Positions 10,009-19,119 of a stretch of DNA of 64,000 bases are shown here, piece after piece. This stretch comes from Adiantum capillus-veneris (lineage: Eukaryota; Streptophyta; Polypodiopsida; Polypodiales; Pteridaceae). The notes beneath the pieces were generated by a model that searched no databases, was not told the DNA's origin, and saw only the letters and a list, made by a program, of their open reading frames with translations. Numbering within the stretch: position 1 is the first letter of the stretch; each line of letters opens with the position of its first letter. The translations under genes were made by a program, and so were the position numbers. The stretch is taken from assembly GCA_014529385.2 (NCBI GenBank), contig CM043963.1, positions 109,284,912 to 109,348,911 on the forward strand. Direction: 5' to 3'.

Positions 10009-10199
10009 TGAAGGGGATCGGGGAGCACCACAGATGGAGAGTGAGAGAGAGAAGGAGACACACGACACACAGATATGGGTGGGGAGACTCCAAAGAGTGA
10101 GCAGCCCCCTATACACTTATGCTATGTATAAGGTATACAAGTCAGTGGGCGCCCAGACTCTGGGCGGCCGGGCAAGGCACAGACGCCTATACCCCAACA
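10009..10199 (-). repeat. 3' LTR of the Copia element
   Basis: 191 bp, matching 13839-14027 with very few differences. The adjacent internal sequence on the - strand is purine-rich (AAGTGGGAGGT). Confidence 0.92.
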
Positions 10200-10278
10200 A
10201 CCTCCCACTTAAAGGCGACTGTGCCTTTAAGCAAGAGAACCTAGTCTAAAGACTACAAAAGGCGAGAGAAAACCGCTC

Positions 10279-11646
10279 TCAACCGATGCCCACTGGCTGG
10301 CTGTGATCGTGTGCATCCGGTTGTCCTGCTCCCGTGTAAGTCCATACACCACCAGACGTACTGCACACGTACTGCAAGTATGTATGCAATACCTGCATAT
10401 CTCCCTCGTGCACTATACCATCATCAGTCAACAAACGACTGACAATCCCAACTGCAAATGCTCCCACTGCAGCTGCGATATCCGGTCTCAAGATCAACAT
10501 CTCATACATGAGACCACCGAATGCCGATGCAATGCTAGCGGGCCCTGCTAGCTCTACGGAGCATGCATCAACATATATATCCCTGGCAATAGGCATCTCT
10601 GACTGACAAGGCGTGTCAGACACATGCATCTCCTGACTGTCCGCAAAAGACGCATCAACCTGTCGTGCAACCTCAGAGAAAACCAGCTGCTCTAGGTGTC
10701 TACTGGAAGACATATCCTGCACAACTATATCCCCATGCTCACTGTCGAGCATAGAAAGGAATGACTGCATAATCGCTGACATCTCAGCCTCCTCTGCAAT
10801 CATCCACTGCAAACATGACCACTCAATCTGTTGTGACTCACTAGAGCTCTCATGCTCTAACTCTATATGCATAGACTCTTGCACAACGTCCTCCTGTCGT
10901 GACTCACTAGAGCAAGACCGCTCTACCTGTCTATCCTGCATAGAAGTATCTCGCACAACTGACTCTCTGCTTTGCTCAGTCACTAGCAAAGCATGCATGT
11001 CTGACTCTGTCACCTCTCTGTGTGACTGCTCAAGTCGTGCCCCAGCTGTGTGCACAACGAGCTCACTACTCTGCACTCCATGCAAAGCACCCTGCAGACC
11101 GTAAGCAAAAGAGACTCGCCTGCTCTCGCGCTGTCTACCTGGCTGCATGATCACAGAGACAACACTGTCTCTCCCGTGATCCACATGCAATGGGTAGCCT
11201 GTACCACTCCTGACACCTCTCGCAATCACTAGCGAACCCAAATGCATCACAAAATCTCGCTCTCGTAGCGAAATCTGACATCCACAATCTCTAAGCTGAC
11301 CAATCGAGATCAAACTCACTGTCAAATCTGGTACATAGCGCACATGTCGTAACAAGTAAGATGCACCACTCGGTAATGACAGTCTCACATCTCCTGCACC
11401 TGCTATCGCATGCACCGATCCATCGGTCAAACGTACACTGCCAAGCATCCCGCTAGAATAGCTACAAAACCATATACGATGCGGCGTGACATGAAACATA
11501 GCATCTGCGTCTAGCAACCACTGCGAAGGGAGTGCACTATCCACATGTATAGCATCTCGTGTATAGGTCGAGATAAAAGTGACATCCCCGTCACTAGTAT
11601 ACTCCGACACTACATCTGCCTCAACTGTCAAAGCAACTGAGTCCAT
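10279..11646 (-). CDS. protease-like/pol-remnant open frame of the Copia element
   Basis: 455 residues without a stop. Residues ~40-130 align with Copia protease and its surroundings: WLLDADAMFHVTP (normally WLLDSGA-x-H), VRLTDGS and LLRHVRYVPDL...SIGQL. The catalytic D is kept but the following SG is AD, so activity is doubtful. The middle (~175-340) is an acidic, Glu/Ser/Gln-rich linker of no known family where integrase should be. Residues ~375-435 resemble the Copia RT/RNase H junction (LMYEMLILRPDIAAAVG and VLHTYLQYV). It lies in the same frame as gag, separated by one TGA at 11694-11692, so readthrough could give one polyprotein. That such a reduced frame stays open suggests selection or recent spread. 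Confidence 0.7.
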   Translation of the reverse strand: MDSVALTVEADVVSEYTSDGDVTFISTYTRDAIHVDSALPSQWLLDADAMFHVTPHRIWFCSYSSGMLGSVRLTDGSVHAIAGAGDVRLSLPSGASYLLRHVRYVPDLTVSLISIGQLRDCGCQISLRERDFVMHLGSLVIARGVRSGTGYPLHVDHGRDSVVSVIMQPGRQRESRRVSFAYGLQGALHGVQSSELVVHTAGARLEQSHREVTESDMHALLVTEQSRESVVRDTSMQDRQVERSCSSESRQEDVVQESMHIELEHESSSESQQIEWSCLQWMIAEEAEMSAIMQSFLSMLDSEHGDIVVQDMSSSRHLEQLVFSEVARQVDASFADSQEMHVSDTPCQSEMPIARDIYVDACSVELAGPASIASAFGGLMYEMLILRPDIAAAVGAFAVGIVSRLLTDDGIVHEGDMQVLHTYLQYVCSTSGGVWTYTGAGQPDAHDHSQPVGIG

Positions 11647-11691
11647 GGCATCACTACATACATCTCTGAGACTGCCATGTCTCCTACGATG

Positions 11692-12108
11692 TCACATACG
11701 ACGAAAACAACGCCGTCTAACGTGTCCAGAATGACCACAATACCAACATGTCACCTGTCGGCGTACTCGTGAATGTACATGTCTCACACGAGTCCTTGAT
11801 GACTCAGATCTATCATACATATCATGTAATCTGCGCCAAAGTGCTCTCGAAGTAGTCTCATACATAACAAGAGCATATACAGATTCCGCAAGGTGCAAAG
11901 AGAGTGTAGATAGTGCCATCTCCTCTAGCTCCTGCCACTGATCGTCAGACATGTTTGAAGGTCTACCTGCATCACCACTCAATGGTCGATGCAACCCTCG
12001 CTGTGTCAATGCATCTAGCATACAATCTCTCCATGCTGCAAAGTCTGATCCATCAAACACGCGCATCTGTGAGAGGTCACAATTTGATCGATCACCTGTC
12101 TCTGCCAT
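11692..12108 (-). CDS. gag of the Copia element
   Basis: I start it at the ATG at 12108 (MAETGDRS); the frame extends 48 codons further upstream but that part is hydrophobic and unlike gag. It shows the Copia gag pattern: FDGSDFAAWRDCMLDALTQ near the N-terminus, then LWRRLHDMY, and a zinc knuckle CWYCGHSGHVRRRC. At ~138 residues it is about half the usual Copia gag, the middle being shortened. It ends at TGA and continues in frame into the protease-like ORF. Confidence 0.8.
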   Translation of the reverse strand: MAETGDRSNCDLSQMRVFDGSDFAAWRDCMLDALTQRGLHRPLSGDAGRPSNMSDDQWQELEEMALSTLSLHLAESVYALVMYETTSRALWRRLHDMYDRSESSRTRVRHVHSRVRRQVTCWYCGHSGHVRRRCFRRM

Positions 12109-13824
12109 GAGCACAATGTAGCAAACTAGAAAGCAAAACCACCTCACCAACAACACCTGAAAACTGTCTACCAATATGGCCAGAAACACAATGTAAAACC
12201 TGTGAGACACACTCCAAAATAGAGCTCCCGCAATGTCAATACAAGCAATCACACTGAAAACTGTCTACCAATATAGCCAGAAACACAATGTAAAACCTGT
12301 GAGACACACTCCAAAATAGAGCTCCCGCAATGCCTCGCATGCTCTAGTATCACACTGCAATCTGTGAGCTAATCACCAAGCCCACACTGTGCGGTATTGA
12401 TGCATACACACGCACAAATCTCCCACCTGCAGAGAACACCGCACGCAAATGCTGAGTGCAACCTGCAATCTCTACCTAGATCGCATAAATGATACGCATA
12501 AAACTCCTGGGAAAATTTCGCCAGAGTTTCGACGCACAATGGCTATCAACACAAAATAACCATTGTCCTGCAAGCTCAATACAATGAGCAATCAATGCGC
12601 ATCAAACTACACTCAACATACATGGATAAGCTCTGCAAAACTATGGCAAACAATGCTCGAGATCACAAGACTCTCCCACCCGAGAGCAAACCACTGTCTC
12701 AAGCAAAGAAAGATACACAACTCCTCACTCTTGCAAGAGTGGATACAAAAACACAAAACTGTGTCCAAACTGACAAAACCTGTCAAAGTGAGAGTAAACA
12801 CTCGATCACAAACTATGGCGAGAATCTGGGAAAAATCCGACAGAATTTCCCATGAAAACTGAGCAAAAAACTCAAGTACAATCTCTACCATAAACCATAA
12901 CACTACTCAATGCCAATGAGTAGAAATGCCAAAATGGCTCCACATTTTCACATACAATGGCAATCCGCACTCAACGTACATCAACGGAGTGATTGCGCAT
13001 AAGCAAACGCCAAAAGATTTGCAATCCGGAAACTTGATCAATGCGAAAACAATGCTCTCAAGAGAGCTTACCGGCACTTGAAAGTGCTCGCCAAAATGCA
13101 TATATAATGGGCATCAACCATGTGCCATAACCATATGCAAACCATCCTCAAAGACCATGAATCCAAGCACAAAATCACTGCCAAAGTATTTTGTGAAAAC
13201 CAGTGAAAGAAGCTCCACCTGTGTGCTCCAAAAAACTGCGTCTCTCAAGAGACCGCTGCGGTGGTGTGTAAACGCCTCCGTACTTCGTTGCCCAAGTCTA
13301 CCAAAAAACCCTCAAACCACAAGCTTAACACAAGCTGCAATTGCATCTTCAGCTCAGAATTTATGCACTCAATTTCAAGCATCTCCCGTGCTTCCAAAAG
13401 TGCATCAAACTCGCACACAATGCGACAACAGAAAATCTGGAATTTCTGTATACAGTCAGTCTGAGCTGAATATCAGCAAAACGGTGAGGAATTTGCAAAA
13501 AGTTTCTTCTGCAAAGTTGTAGACCGCGTCGAAACGGATGGGCTTTCTAGAGAGAATTCTCAGATCTGCATTCTACAAGGAGAAAAACGAATCTGAAAAT
13601 GTGCTGCTGCGCACACAGTTTTAGGGCAGCACCTTCACTTACACACAATCTTCCACACTCCTTTCTGAGCTTCCACAAGAGCATACATCACTCTCAACTG
13701 AGCTCACAAGCTCCCATTGCATTCTCACAAAGCTTCCAAGCTTTCTTAATCTCTCCACCGTCGAGAGAGAGCGAGCTATCGCCTCGAAACTCTCAAAGCC
13801 GTCGTGCTCTCCGCGGTCACCATA
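12109..13824 (-). other. 1.7-kb leader of the Copia element
   Basis: A long untranslated stretch between primer site and gag, A/C-rich on the + strand, with no recognisable coding sequence. It includes a tandem duplication of ~97 bp (units starting at 12157 and 12254, CTGAAAACTGTCTACCAATA). Such leaders usually hold packaging signals. Confidence 0.7.
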
Positions 13825-13836
13825 GCTCTGATACCA
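13825..13836 (-). other. primer-binding site of the Copia element
   Basis: The - strand reads TGGTATCAGAGC, complementary to the initiator Met-tRNA 3' end, two bases inside the 5' LTR. Confidence 0.92.
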
Positions 13837-13838
13837 AT

Positions 13839-14027
13839 TGAAGGGGATCGGGGAGCACCACAGACGGAGAGTGAGAGAGAGAAGGAGACACACGACACAG
13901 ATATGGGTGGGGAGACTCCAAAGAGTGAGCAGCCCCCTATACACTTATGCTATGTATAAGGTATACAAGTCAGTGGGTGCCCAGACTCTGGGCGGCCGGG
14001 CAAGGCACAGACGCCTATACCCCAACA
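13839..14027 (-). repeat. 5' LTR of the Copia element
   Basis: 189 bp, TGTTGGGG to CCCTTCA on the - strand. The right flank AACCG duplicates 10004-10008. Confidence 0.93.
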
Positions 14028-14032
14028 AACCG

Positions 14033-14263
14033 CCCATTTTTGCTTAGTCTTTTGCTTAGCTCACATCGACCAACCTAGGATCCCATAGTATATATCTTTG
14101 TTTTGTACTATTGTTAGGTTATTTTTGTTACTCTGACTTTGTATCAGATCCACCACCTTGTAACTTTCTGGTCTCATAGGTCACTATGGCCTTTTGAAGA
14201 CGTTAATATAACATTTCAAGCCTTTTGAAGACGTTAATATAACATTTCATTTCATTTCATTTC
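14033..14263 (+). mobile_element. LINE A 3' UTR and pentanucleotide tail
   Basis: It resumes LINE A after the Copia insertion. CCTTTTGAAGACGTTAATAT occurs twice (about 14191 and 14221), and the element ends in (CATTT)n, not poly(A), followed by a CT tract. LINE B's 3' end near 56970-56995 has the same GACGTTA box and a (CTTT)n tail. Confidence 0.75.
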
Positions 14264-14379
14264 TCTCTCTCGCATATTTTCTCTCTTTGAAAACGAGTTT
14301 CCTCTCTCTAAAATTGAATATAAAATAACGTAAAAAAGCGCTTGTCTTCTCTCTTTTCAGGCAAAGGGGGGGGGGGGGG

Positions 14380-14783
14380 GTTGTTTTTGGAGAGCCCTGC
14401 TTTTTCGAGACTTTCTATTGCTGTAGGTTCTGTGGGCCTATAAAAGCGACCCTCTTGGGCATCACTTGCACACACACAGAGATCACTTTCAGATTGACAC
14501 TGCTTGATTGCATGAGCACTAATTCATGGATTGCAACTCTCCGATCCTTATACGAGAAGAGTTTAATTAGATAAAGAAATACCCGAATGGGGTGCTGACA
14601 TTGGCAGTTCAGGGTCACCAACTGTGTATAGGGGCATCCTGTTTTGACATCTTCTCTCTCTCCCTCCACTCTCTGTTTCAGTTTACTTATTCAAGTTGTT
14701 TAAAGTGATAAAGTGTTTCCAAGTTTTATAGATTATACTTTGTCTTTGTGTTTCTATTTGATCCCCCCCCGGAAGTGATTACA
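14380..14783 (+). repeat. probable LTR 3' portion of an unclassified LTR element
   Basis: It ends ...GTGATTACA one base before an initiator-Met primer site. It holds a TATA-like CCTATAAAAGCG at about 14437 and lies in T-rich, CT-rich sequence. The start is not located. 14264-14379 is low complexity and includes a G-run near 14367-14380. Confidence 0.5.
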
Positions 14784-14784
14784 A

Positions 14785-14796
14785 TGGTATCAGAGC
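14785..14796 (+). other. initiator-Met primer-binding site
   Basis: TGGTATCAGAGC directly after the probable LTR end. The ~430 bp after it (to 15230) resemble a gag leader but contain stops in all frames; a QLVYLAEQQKQ-type Gln-rich helix is the only gag-like trace. Confidence 0.7.
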
Positions 14797-15230
14797 TCAG
14801 TTGCTTCCTTGCCATCTGCAAATCGAAGCACGATTTTAACAACATGGACAGAGAACATGGAGATCACATGGACAAGACGGAAATCCACTCGGTCCTTCCA
14901 CCTAGAAGCATCAAGAGGAGACCCATTCTCAGTACATGGTTCGACAATTGGTGTATCTGGCCGAGCAACAAAAGCAAAACTCGACGCATCATCAGATTGA
15001 TTTGGAGGCTATTTGGGTTCTCTTAATCCTCCTGTTACCCCTGCTTTCCCTTAACAAGATTCTCAGATCTACTCTTCTCTTCCTCCTGGCCTTTCCCCTT
15101 GTTACCTCTTCACGCCAGAGCTCCGAACGCAAGAGAACGGACGATCTAATTGAAGCACAGAAACAAGGAGATAGCAGCAGATTGCGGAGCGACGACGACT
15201 TAGGAATGAATTCTAAGTGTCATTTATGAT

Positions 15231-15531
15231 TGTTGATGTGGACTGTGCGGCTTGTTTCTTAGCCACTTCAATCCATGCATTTTCCTCATGTTTCACTATG
15301 TCATTCCTCCATGCAAGCAATCCTTGTTTTACATGCGTTTTCAAAGTTTGATATCTGGGGATTCAGTAGTTTCTTCTCTCTTTTTATGCAAGCTGTTCTA
15401 CTTGTGATTTGCATGATGAGTTCTCCATTTTAACTCTGCAATGTCAGCCCTTAGGCCAGGAATAGTTTAACACTTCTCCTGCAAATGCTGACTGCACATA
15501 CTGACCATCTTATTTGTGTGATATGTCGAAG
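15231..15531 (+). other. host intron sequence
   Basis: T-rich, non-coding, with no repeat recognised. It leads to the acceptor CGAAG before the first visible exon. The upstream exon is not in the window as far as I can see, so this intron likely spans the whole 1-15531 block. Confidence 0.6.
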
Positions 15532-15600
15532 GTGCTCCTTGATTGTGGGGCTGTACAGTCTGACGCTCTTACAGTTGATCGCTTTGCTTCTTTAGAAAAG
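15532..15600 (+). CDS. ARA1: L-arabinokinase exon a (N-terminal GT-like domain)
   Basis: 69 nt, 23 codons, starting VLLDCGAVQSDALTVDRF. It matches the conserved opening of plant L-arabinokinase, a cytosolic two-domain enzyme (glycosyltransferase-like N-terminus, GHMP kinase C-terminus) that phosphorylates L-arabinose to arabinose-1-phosphate in the sugar salvage route to UDP-arabinose. It ends LEK at a GT donor (GTGTGG); the acceptor side reads CGAAG. Phase 0 at both ends. The Rossmann nucleotide-sugar domain encoded here precedes the kinase part, which lies beyond the window. Recognition is from remembered family conservation. Confidence 0.85.
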
Positions 15601-15677
15601 GTGTGGAAATCAATTCTGTAACTTAAGTAACTTGGATTCACATCATACACAGACACTGATGTAGTTCTAGTCTGCAG

Positions 15678-15761
15678 TATCGCCAAACTGCAGTCATTCC
15701 TCGTGCCTCAATTTTAGCAAGGGAAGTTGAGTGGCTGCAGCATGTGAAGATAGATCTTGTG
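15678..15761 (+). CDS. ARA1: L-arabinokinase exon b
   Basis: 84 nt, 28 codons. The acceptor is TCTGCAG and the donor GTTAGT. It encodes YRQTAVIPRASIL followed by AREVEWLQHVKIDLV, matching the helix-strand of the plant ARA1 N-terminal domain. It is separated from exon a by a 77-bp intron, and both junctions are phase 0. No stop or frameshift, so the gene looks intact here. Confidence 0.88.
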
Positions 15762-15835
15762 GTTAGTTATCTCACTCTATGTTGTGCCTCGCTTTGTATT
15801 TCTATATATCTGTCTAACATTGTGTTGTCGAGTAG

Positions 15836-15912
15836 CTCTCAGACATTGTCCCTGTCGCATGTCGTGCTGCTGCAGAAGCAGGCATTCCATCTGTGTGCAT
15901 CACAAATTTCAG
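15836..15912 (+). CDS. ARA1: L-arabinokinase exon c
   Basis: 77 nt. The acceptor is CGAGTAG and the donor GTAATA. It encodes LSDIVPVACRAAAEAGIPSV then CITNF, one of the most conserved strings in plant ARA1. It ends two bases into a Ser codon (AG), completed by T at 38559. It is 74 bp from exon b but 22,646 bp from exon d. The following intron holds most of the transposons in this window. Confidence 0.92.
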
Positions 15913-17104
15913 GTAATACAAACTTAGAGCTTGAAACTTAGTGCTTGGTATCATCTAATGAATTTTTGAAGGTTACATACAGAATATAACTATAAGAAGC
16001 CATTTCTTATCAGTTCCATTGCAAAGAGCAAGCCGTTACCGTCTTGAATGGCCTTGCTGGTCTTGTTTCCGTTTCCCATTTCATATGACTATGATCACGA
16101 CGTAAAACGCGCCTCGTTTTGTGGATTGCTGTCACGGTAGCGCCTTATTGTGCTGATGTGGCAATAGGGATGGGTGGCTGCTATTTGGTCTCCATTTTTG
16201 GTGGCGTTGACTGTTGGGTGCTATAGCTTTTAGGTTCAGGCTGCTTTTGGGTGTATGTGCCTTTGTGAGTGTGCCCAGGGGGTCACTCTGGCAGATCATG
16301 GTTGCAAGATTGCAAAGCGACTTTCCGACAACTGAATCTGTGATCATGTTAATGGGTATGCCCACTAACTGGTAGTTGCCGGTCACCCGTGCTGGTAGAT
16401 AGCTCCACTTCTTCAAATCACCGTGCCGTTGCATTGGTGCAGTTCTCTTTGTACAAGTTATCCATTTCGATGATTGATATAGACTACAGAGTTTCATTCC
16501 CAATACACAATGTCTTGCCTTTCTCCTCATTGAGGTGCACATTGCACACCAGTACATTGCACAAGTGTGCAACTATTGCACCGTGTTGTTCCCCAGGGAA
16601 CAACATTTTTGGCAACCACGATGGTGCATTAATGCTGAAACTACGGAGTCCTATGTTAACGTTGTGCATGACACAGCTTCATGTCCAATGCTGCACGTCC
16701 TTTAGCAAGAACAGTGGATGGGTGGCGCAAGAACGTATCCGGTTCCCAGAGTCCGAGGAGGAGAGAGATATGGAGGCCGTACTTGAATTTGAAGAGGCAC
16801 CCGAGAATGATCAAGACCAGCACAATCTCCGTGACGTTTAACACGGCAATGAAGGTTCCACAGAGAATCAAATTGGTCCACCCGCTCCTACATTGCCATT
16901 GGTATCTCATCCTAATTCTATCATTAGATGTGTTAAGCCAGGTCACCAGCTGGTTTCCTCCATTCATACACGCGGCATTCCTCGCTGCTCACACCAACCA
17001 TATCCTTCCCGATTCACTTGTTCTACTAAGAGTCTTCTGAGTCCAAAGAGTCTTCCGAGTCCGAGTCACCCTCGACTCCCCACCTCGGCACACCTCTAAG
17101 TTCA
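15913..17104 (+). other. start of the 22.6-kb host intron; nothing recognised
   Basis: It begins at the GT donor. Short overlapping open frames on both strands near 16130-16970 have no recognisable motif. It may contain decayed repeats, but I see no family signature. Confidence 0.5.
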
Positions 17105-17590
17105 TGTCACAAAAGGATGACGTGGCAGAAACTGTACGGACAGCAGGCCCGGAATTTACGCTGACAGGTGTCACGTGGTAGCAGTACGGATTTCCGCATA
17201 ACGCACTGACATGCTGACGTGGTTACTGTACGGAATTCGGCAAATTGTGCTGCTTGCGTTTTAGGGCAGATTTTTGACCAGATGCTTTTGGGACTATTTG
17301 CTTTTGAGTTTAGAAGCTTTTGGGGCATCCCTTGTAAGAATAAATAGACCCTTTGGGGCCTCACTCTGCAGAGTATCCGTACGCACAGTCTGAGAGCAGA
17401 GGACCTCTTTTCTCACGCATTAATATAATAAAGAAATAGCAAAAGGGGCGCCAAGTTTTGGGGTCAACACCTCTGGGCACGGAACTACGCCGGGCCGTGT
17501 CGACTCAAATTTTAAAGTCGTGAAGTATTTTAAGTGATTCTCTCGTGTGTTGTGCCAGATTTCCGACTTGGGGTGCCCAAGTCTGTGACA
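17105..17590 (+). repeat. chromovirus LTR followed by a primer site
   Basis: 486 bp, TGTCACAAAAGGATGACGTG to CTGTGACA, then G and TGGTATCAGAG (17592-17602), the initiator-Met primer site. It shares with the other chromovirus LTRs the block GAAATAGCAAAAGGGGCGCC and the end GTGCCCAAGTCTGTGACA. No 3' partner was found. Confidence 0.85.
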
Positions 17591-18498
17591 GTGGTATCAG
17601 AGTGTCAGGCGTGTGCTTTTCTCAAAGTATACCGGTCCTATAAAAGAGCAGATAGGGCACTTTGAAAATTGTTATTGAAGAATTTTCGTAGCCGGACCCC
17701 GGACATATTAGCCACTCCCACCCTTACTTCATCACGCATCGGGCGCACTCCTGTCTTCATCACTCTGTCTTAAAGGGCATAAGCCATAAAGAATCCCAGA
17801 TTACATATGGGTTCTCGTGGAGAATTTGACAGAGATAACACCTCTCAACGGGAAGGCAAAGAAAAGTTGATATCCGGCGCGGGAACTGAAGAAAAGAATG
17901 AAGAATACGATTTTTTTTTGGCAAGAAAGTTTGCCAGAAGACCTTTAAAATCTCTTCGATGGCTGAGAATTTGGATATGCGACACAAGGCAAAATTGATC
18001 CTTTGAACTTCCATAGAAGAATTTTGATTTCTACCATATCAACTGCCCTGGGTAAAAAGAATGGCCTGGTGCAAGGTTTGATGTTGCATTACTTATTCTT
18101 TTACTGAGAAAGTAGGCCCATATCTAATGGGCCTACTATACTCATTAGTTATGGTGCCTGGGTAAGGGAGGGCGCGCGTCTGCGCGCGCGCGCACACACA
18201 CTCACACATGCTACTGTTAATACAAGGATTAAACTCCTTCTGGATATAGGAGTGGCTTGTTGCCATGGCCTCGGTGTAATTAACTGGGGATTAGCCTCAA
18301 CATCTTGTATTGACCTAGGAAATCTCTTGTAAAAAAAGGGTTTGTATTTACGAGGTGAAATTCTTAATAAGAAATTTGTGGGTGGTTGTTGTACCTAACA
18401 CGTAGTGAGTTAAGGAAGATAATGGGTTTTAGACGAGCTAGCCCGACTCTGTATAATGTGTCCTCATATGCTTGATGATGTGGTGGCTCCCTCCTGCG
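17591..18498 (+). mobile_element. 5' leader and gag start of a second chromovirus subtype, truncated
   Basis: It follows the LTR at 17105. A short frame from ATG 17807 (MGSRGEFDRDNTSQREGKEK) is charged like a gag N-terminus but ends after 63 codons at 17998. Beyond that the sequence is non-coding, with an alternating GC/CA run at about 18172-18205. The element is cut off before any conserved domain. Confidence 0.5.
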
Positions 18499-18503
18499 GC
18501 ATC

Positions 18504-19046
18504 TGTCACAAAGTGATGACGTGGCTACGGACAACAGAAACCCTAAAATTCCTGCAAACCCTAATTTCTGCTAGAAACCCTAATTTCCGAAAATCGCGGA
18601 GGCTGAATTTTTTCTTTTTTTTTGGGGAAATTTTGAGCAACGCAAATCTCAGCTTTTTGCTATGATTTGGGAGAAAGAGAGATAAAAAGAGAACTTGCTT
18701 TTTACTGACTCTCATTGAGAGAGAGAGAGAATTTGCTTTTGCTTTCAAACTTTTGGGGCTCTGCTTTTGGGCATCCCTTGTAATCTTTAAATTAGTGGTG
18801 AGGGCCTCACTTCTGAGAGCATCTGGACGCAGAGTCTGAGAGTGAAACCGTAACCGCTCTCTTGTACTTTGATGATTGATTAATACAAAAAGAAATACCG
18901 AAAGGGGCGCCAGTCTTTGGGGCCAATATCTCTACACGGAACTCCGCCGGGCCAGTGCAAATCTATTGTGATCTGTGAATTGTTTGAAGTGGTTATTTGG
19001 TGCTGTCGTGATTGATTCTTGACTTGGAGTGTCCAAGTCTGTTATA
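18504..19046 (+). repeat. 5' LTR of chromovirus C2
   Basis: TGTCACAAAGTGATGACGTG to CTGTTATA. The primer site TGGTATCAGAGC follows at 19048-19059. It shares almost all of its sequence with 24292-24819. Confidence 0.93.
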
Positions 19047-19119
19047 GTGGTATCAGAGCACGGCCGATTTCTCTTCTAAGGGAAATCCGATCCCAAATTT
19101 TTTTTTTTCCGCGGCACCT

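Larger units (their letters stand above)
10009..14027 (-). mobile_element. complete non-autonomous Copia-type LTR retrotransposon
   Basis: 4,019 bp between 5-bp duplications AACCG (10004-10008, 14028-14032). The LTRs are ~190 bp and nearly identical, beginning TGTTGGGG and ending CCCCTTCA. The 5' LTR (right) is followed by ATTGGTATCAGAGC, the initiator-Met primer site. A purine tract (AAGTGGGAGGT) precedes the 3' LTR. Inside are gag, a protease-like domain and a residue of the RT/RNase H region; integrase and the RT catalytic core are absent. It landed in the LINE A 3' UTR, so it is younger than LINE A. Confidence 0.93.

Noticed and set aside
10279-11646. 455-codon frame as a host gene
   Set aside because: It lies between gag and the 3' LTR of a complete Copia element and has recognisable Copia protease and RNase H-junction strings.
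16130-16970. Overlapping frames of 100-150 codons on both strands
   Set aside because: No motif, no codon-like periodicity that I can see, and both strands are equally open; treated as chance.
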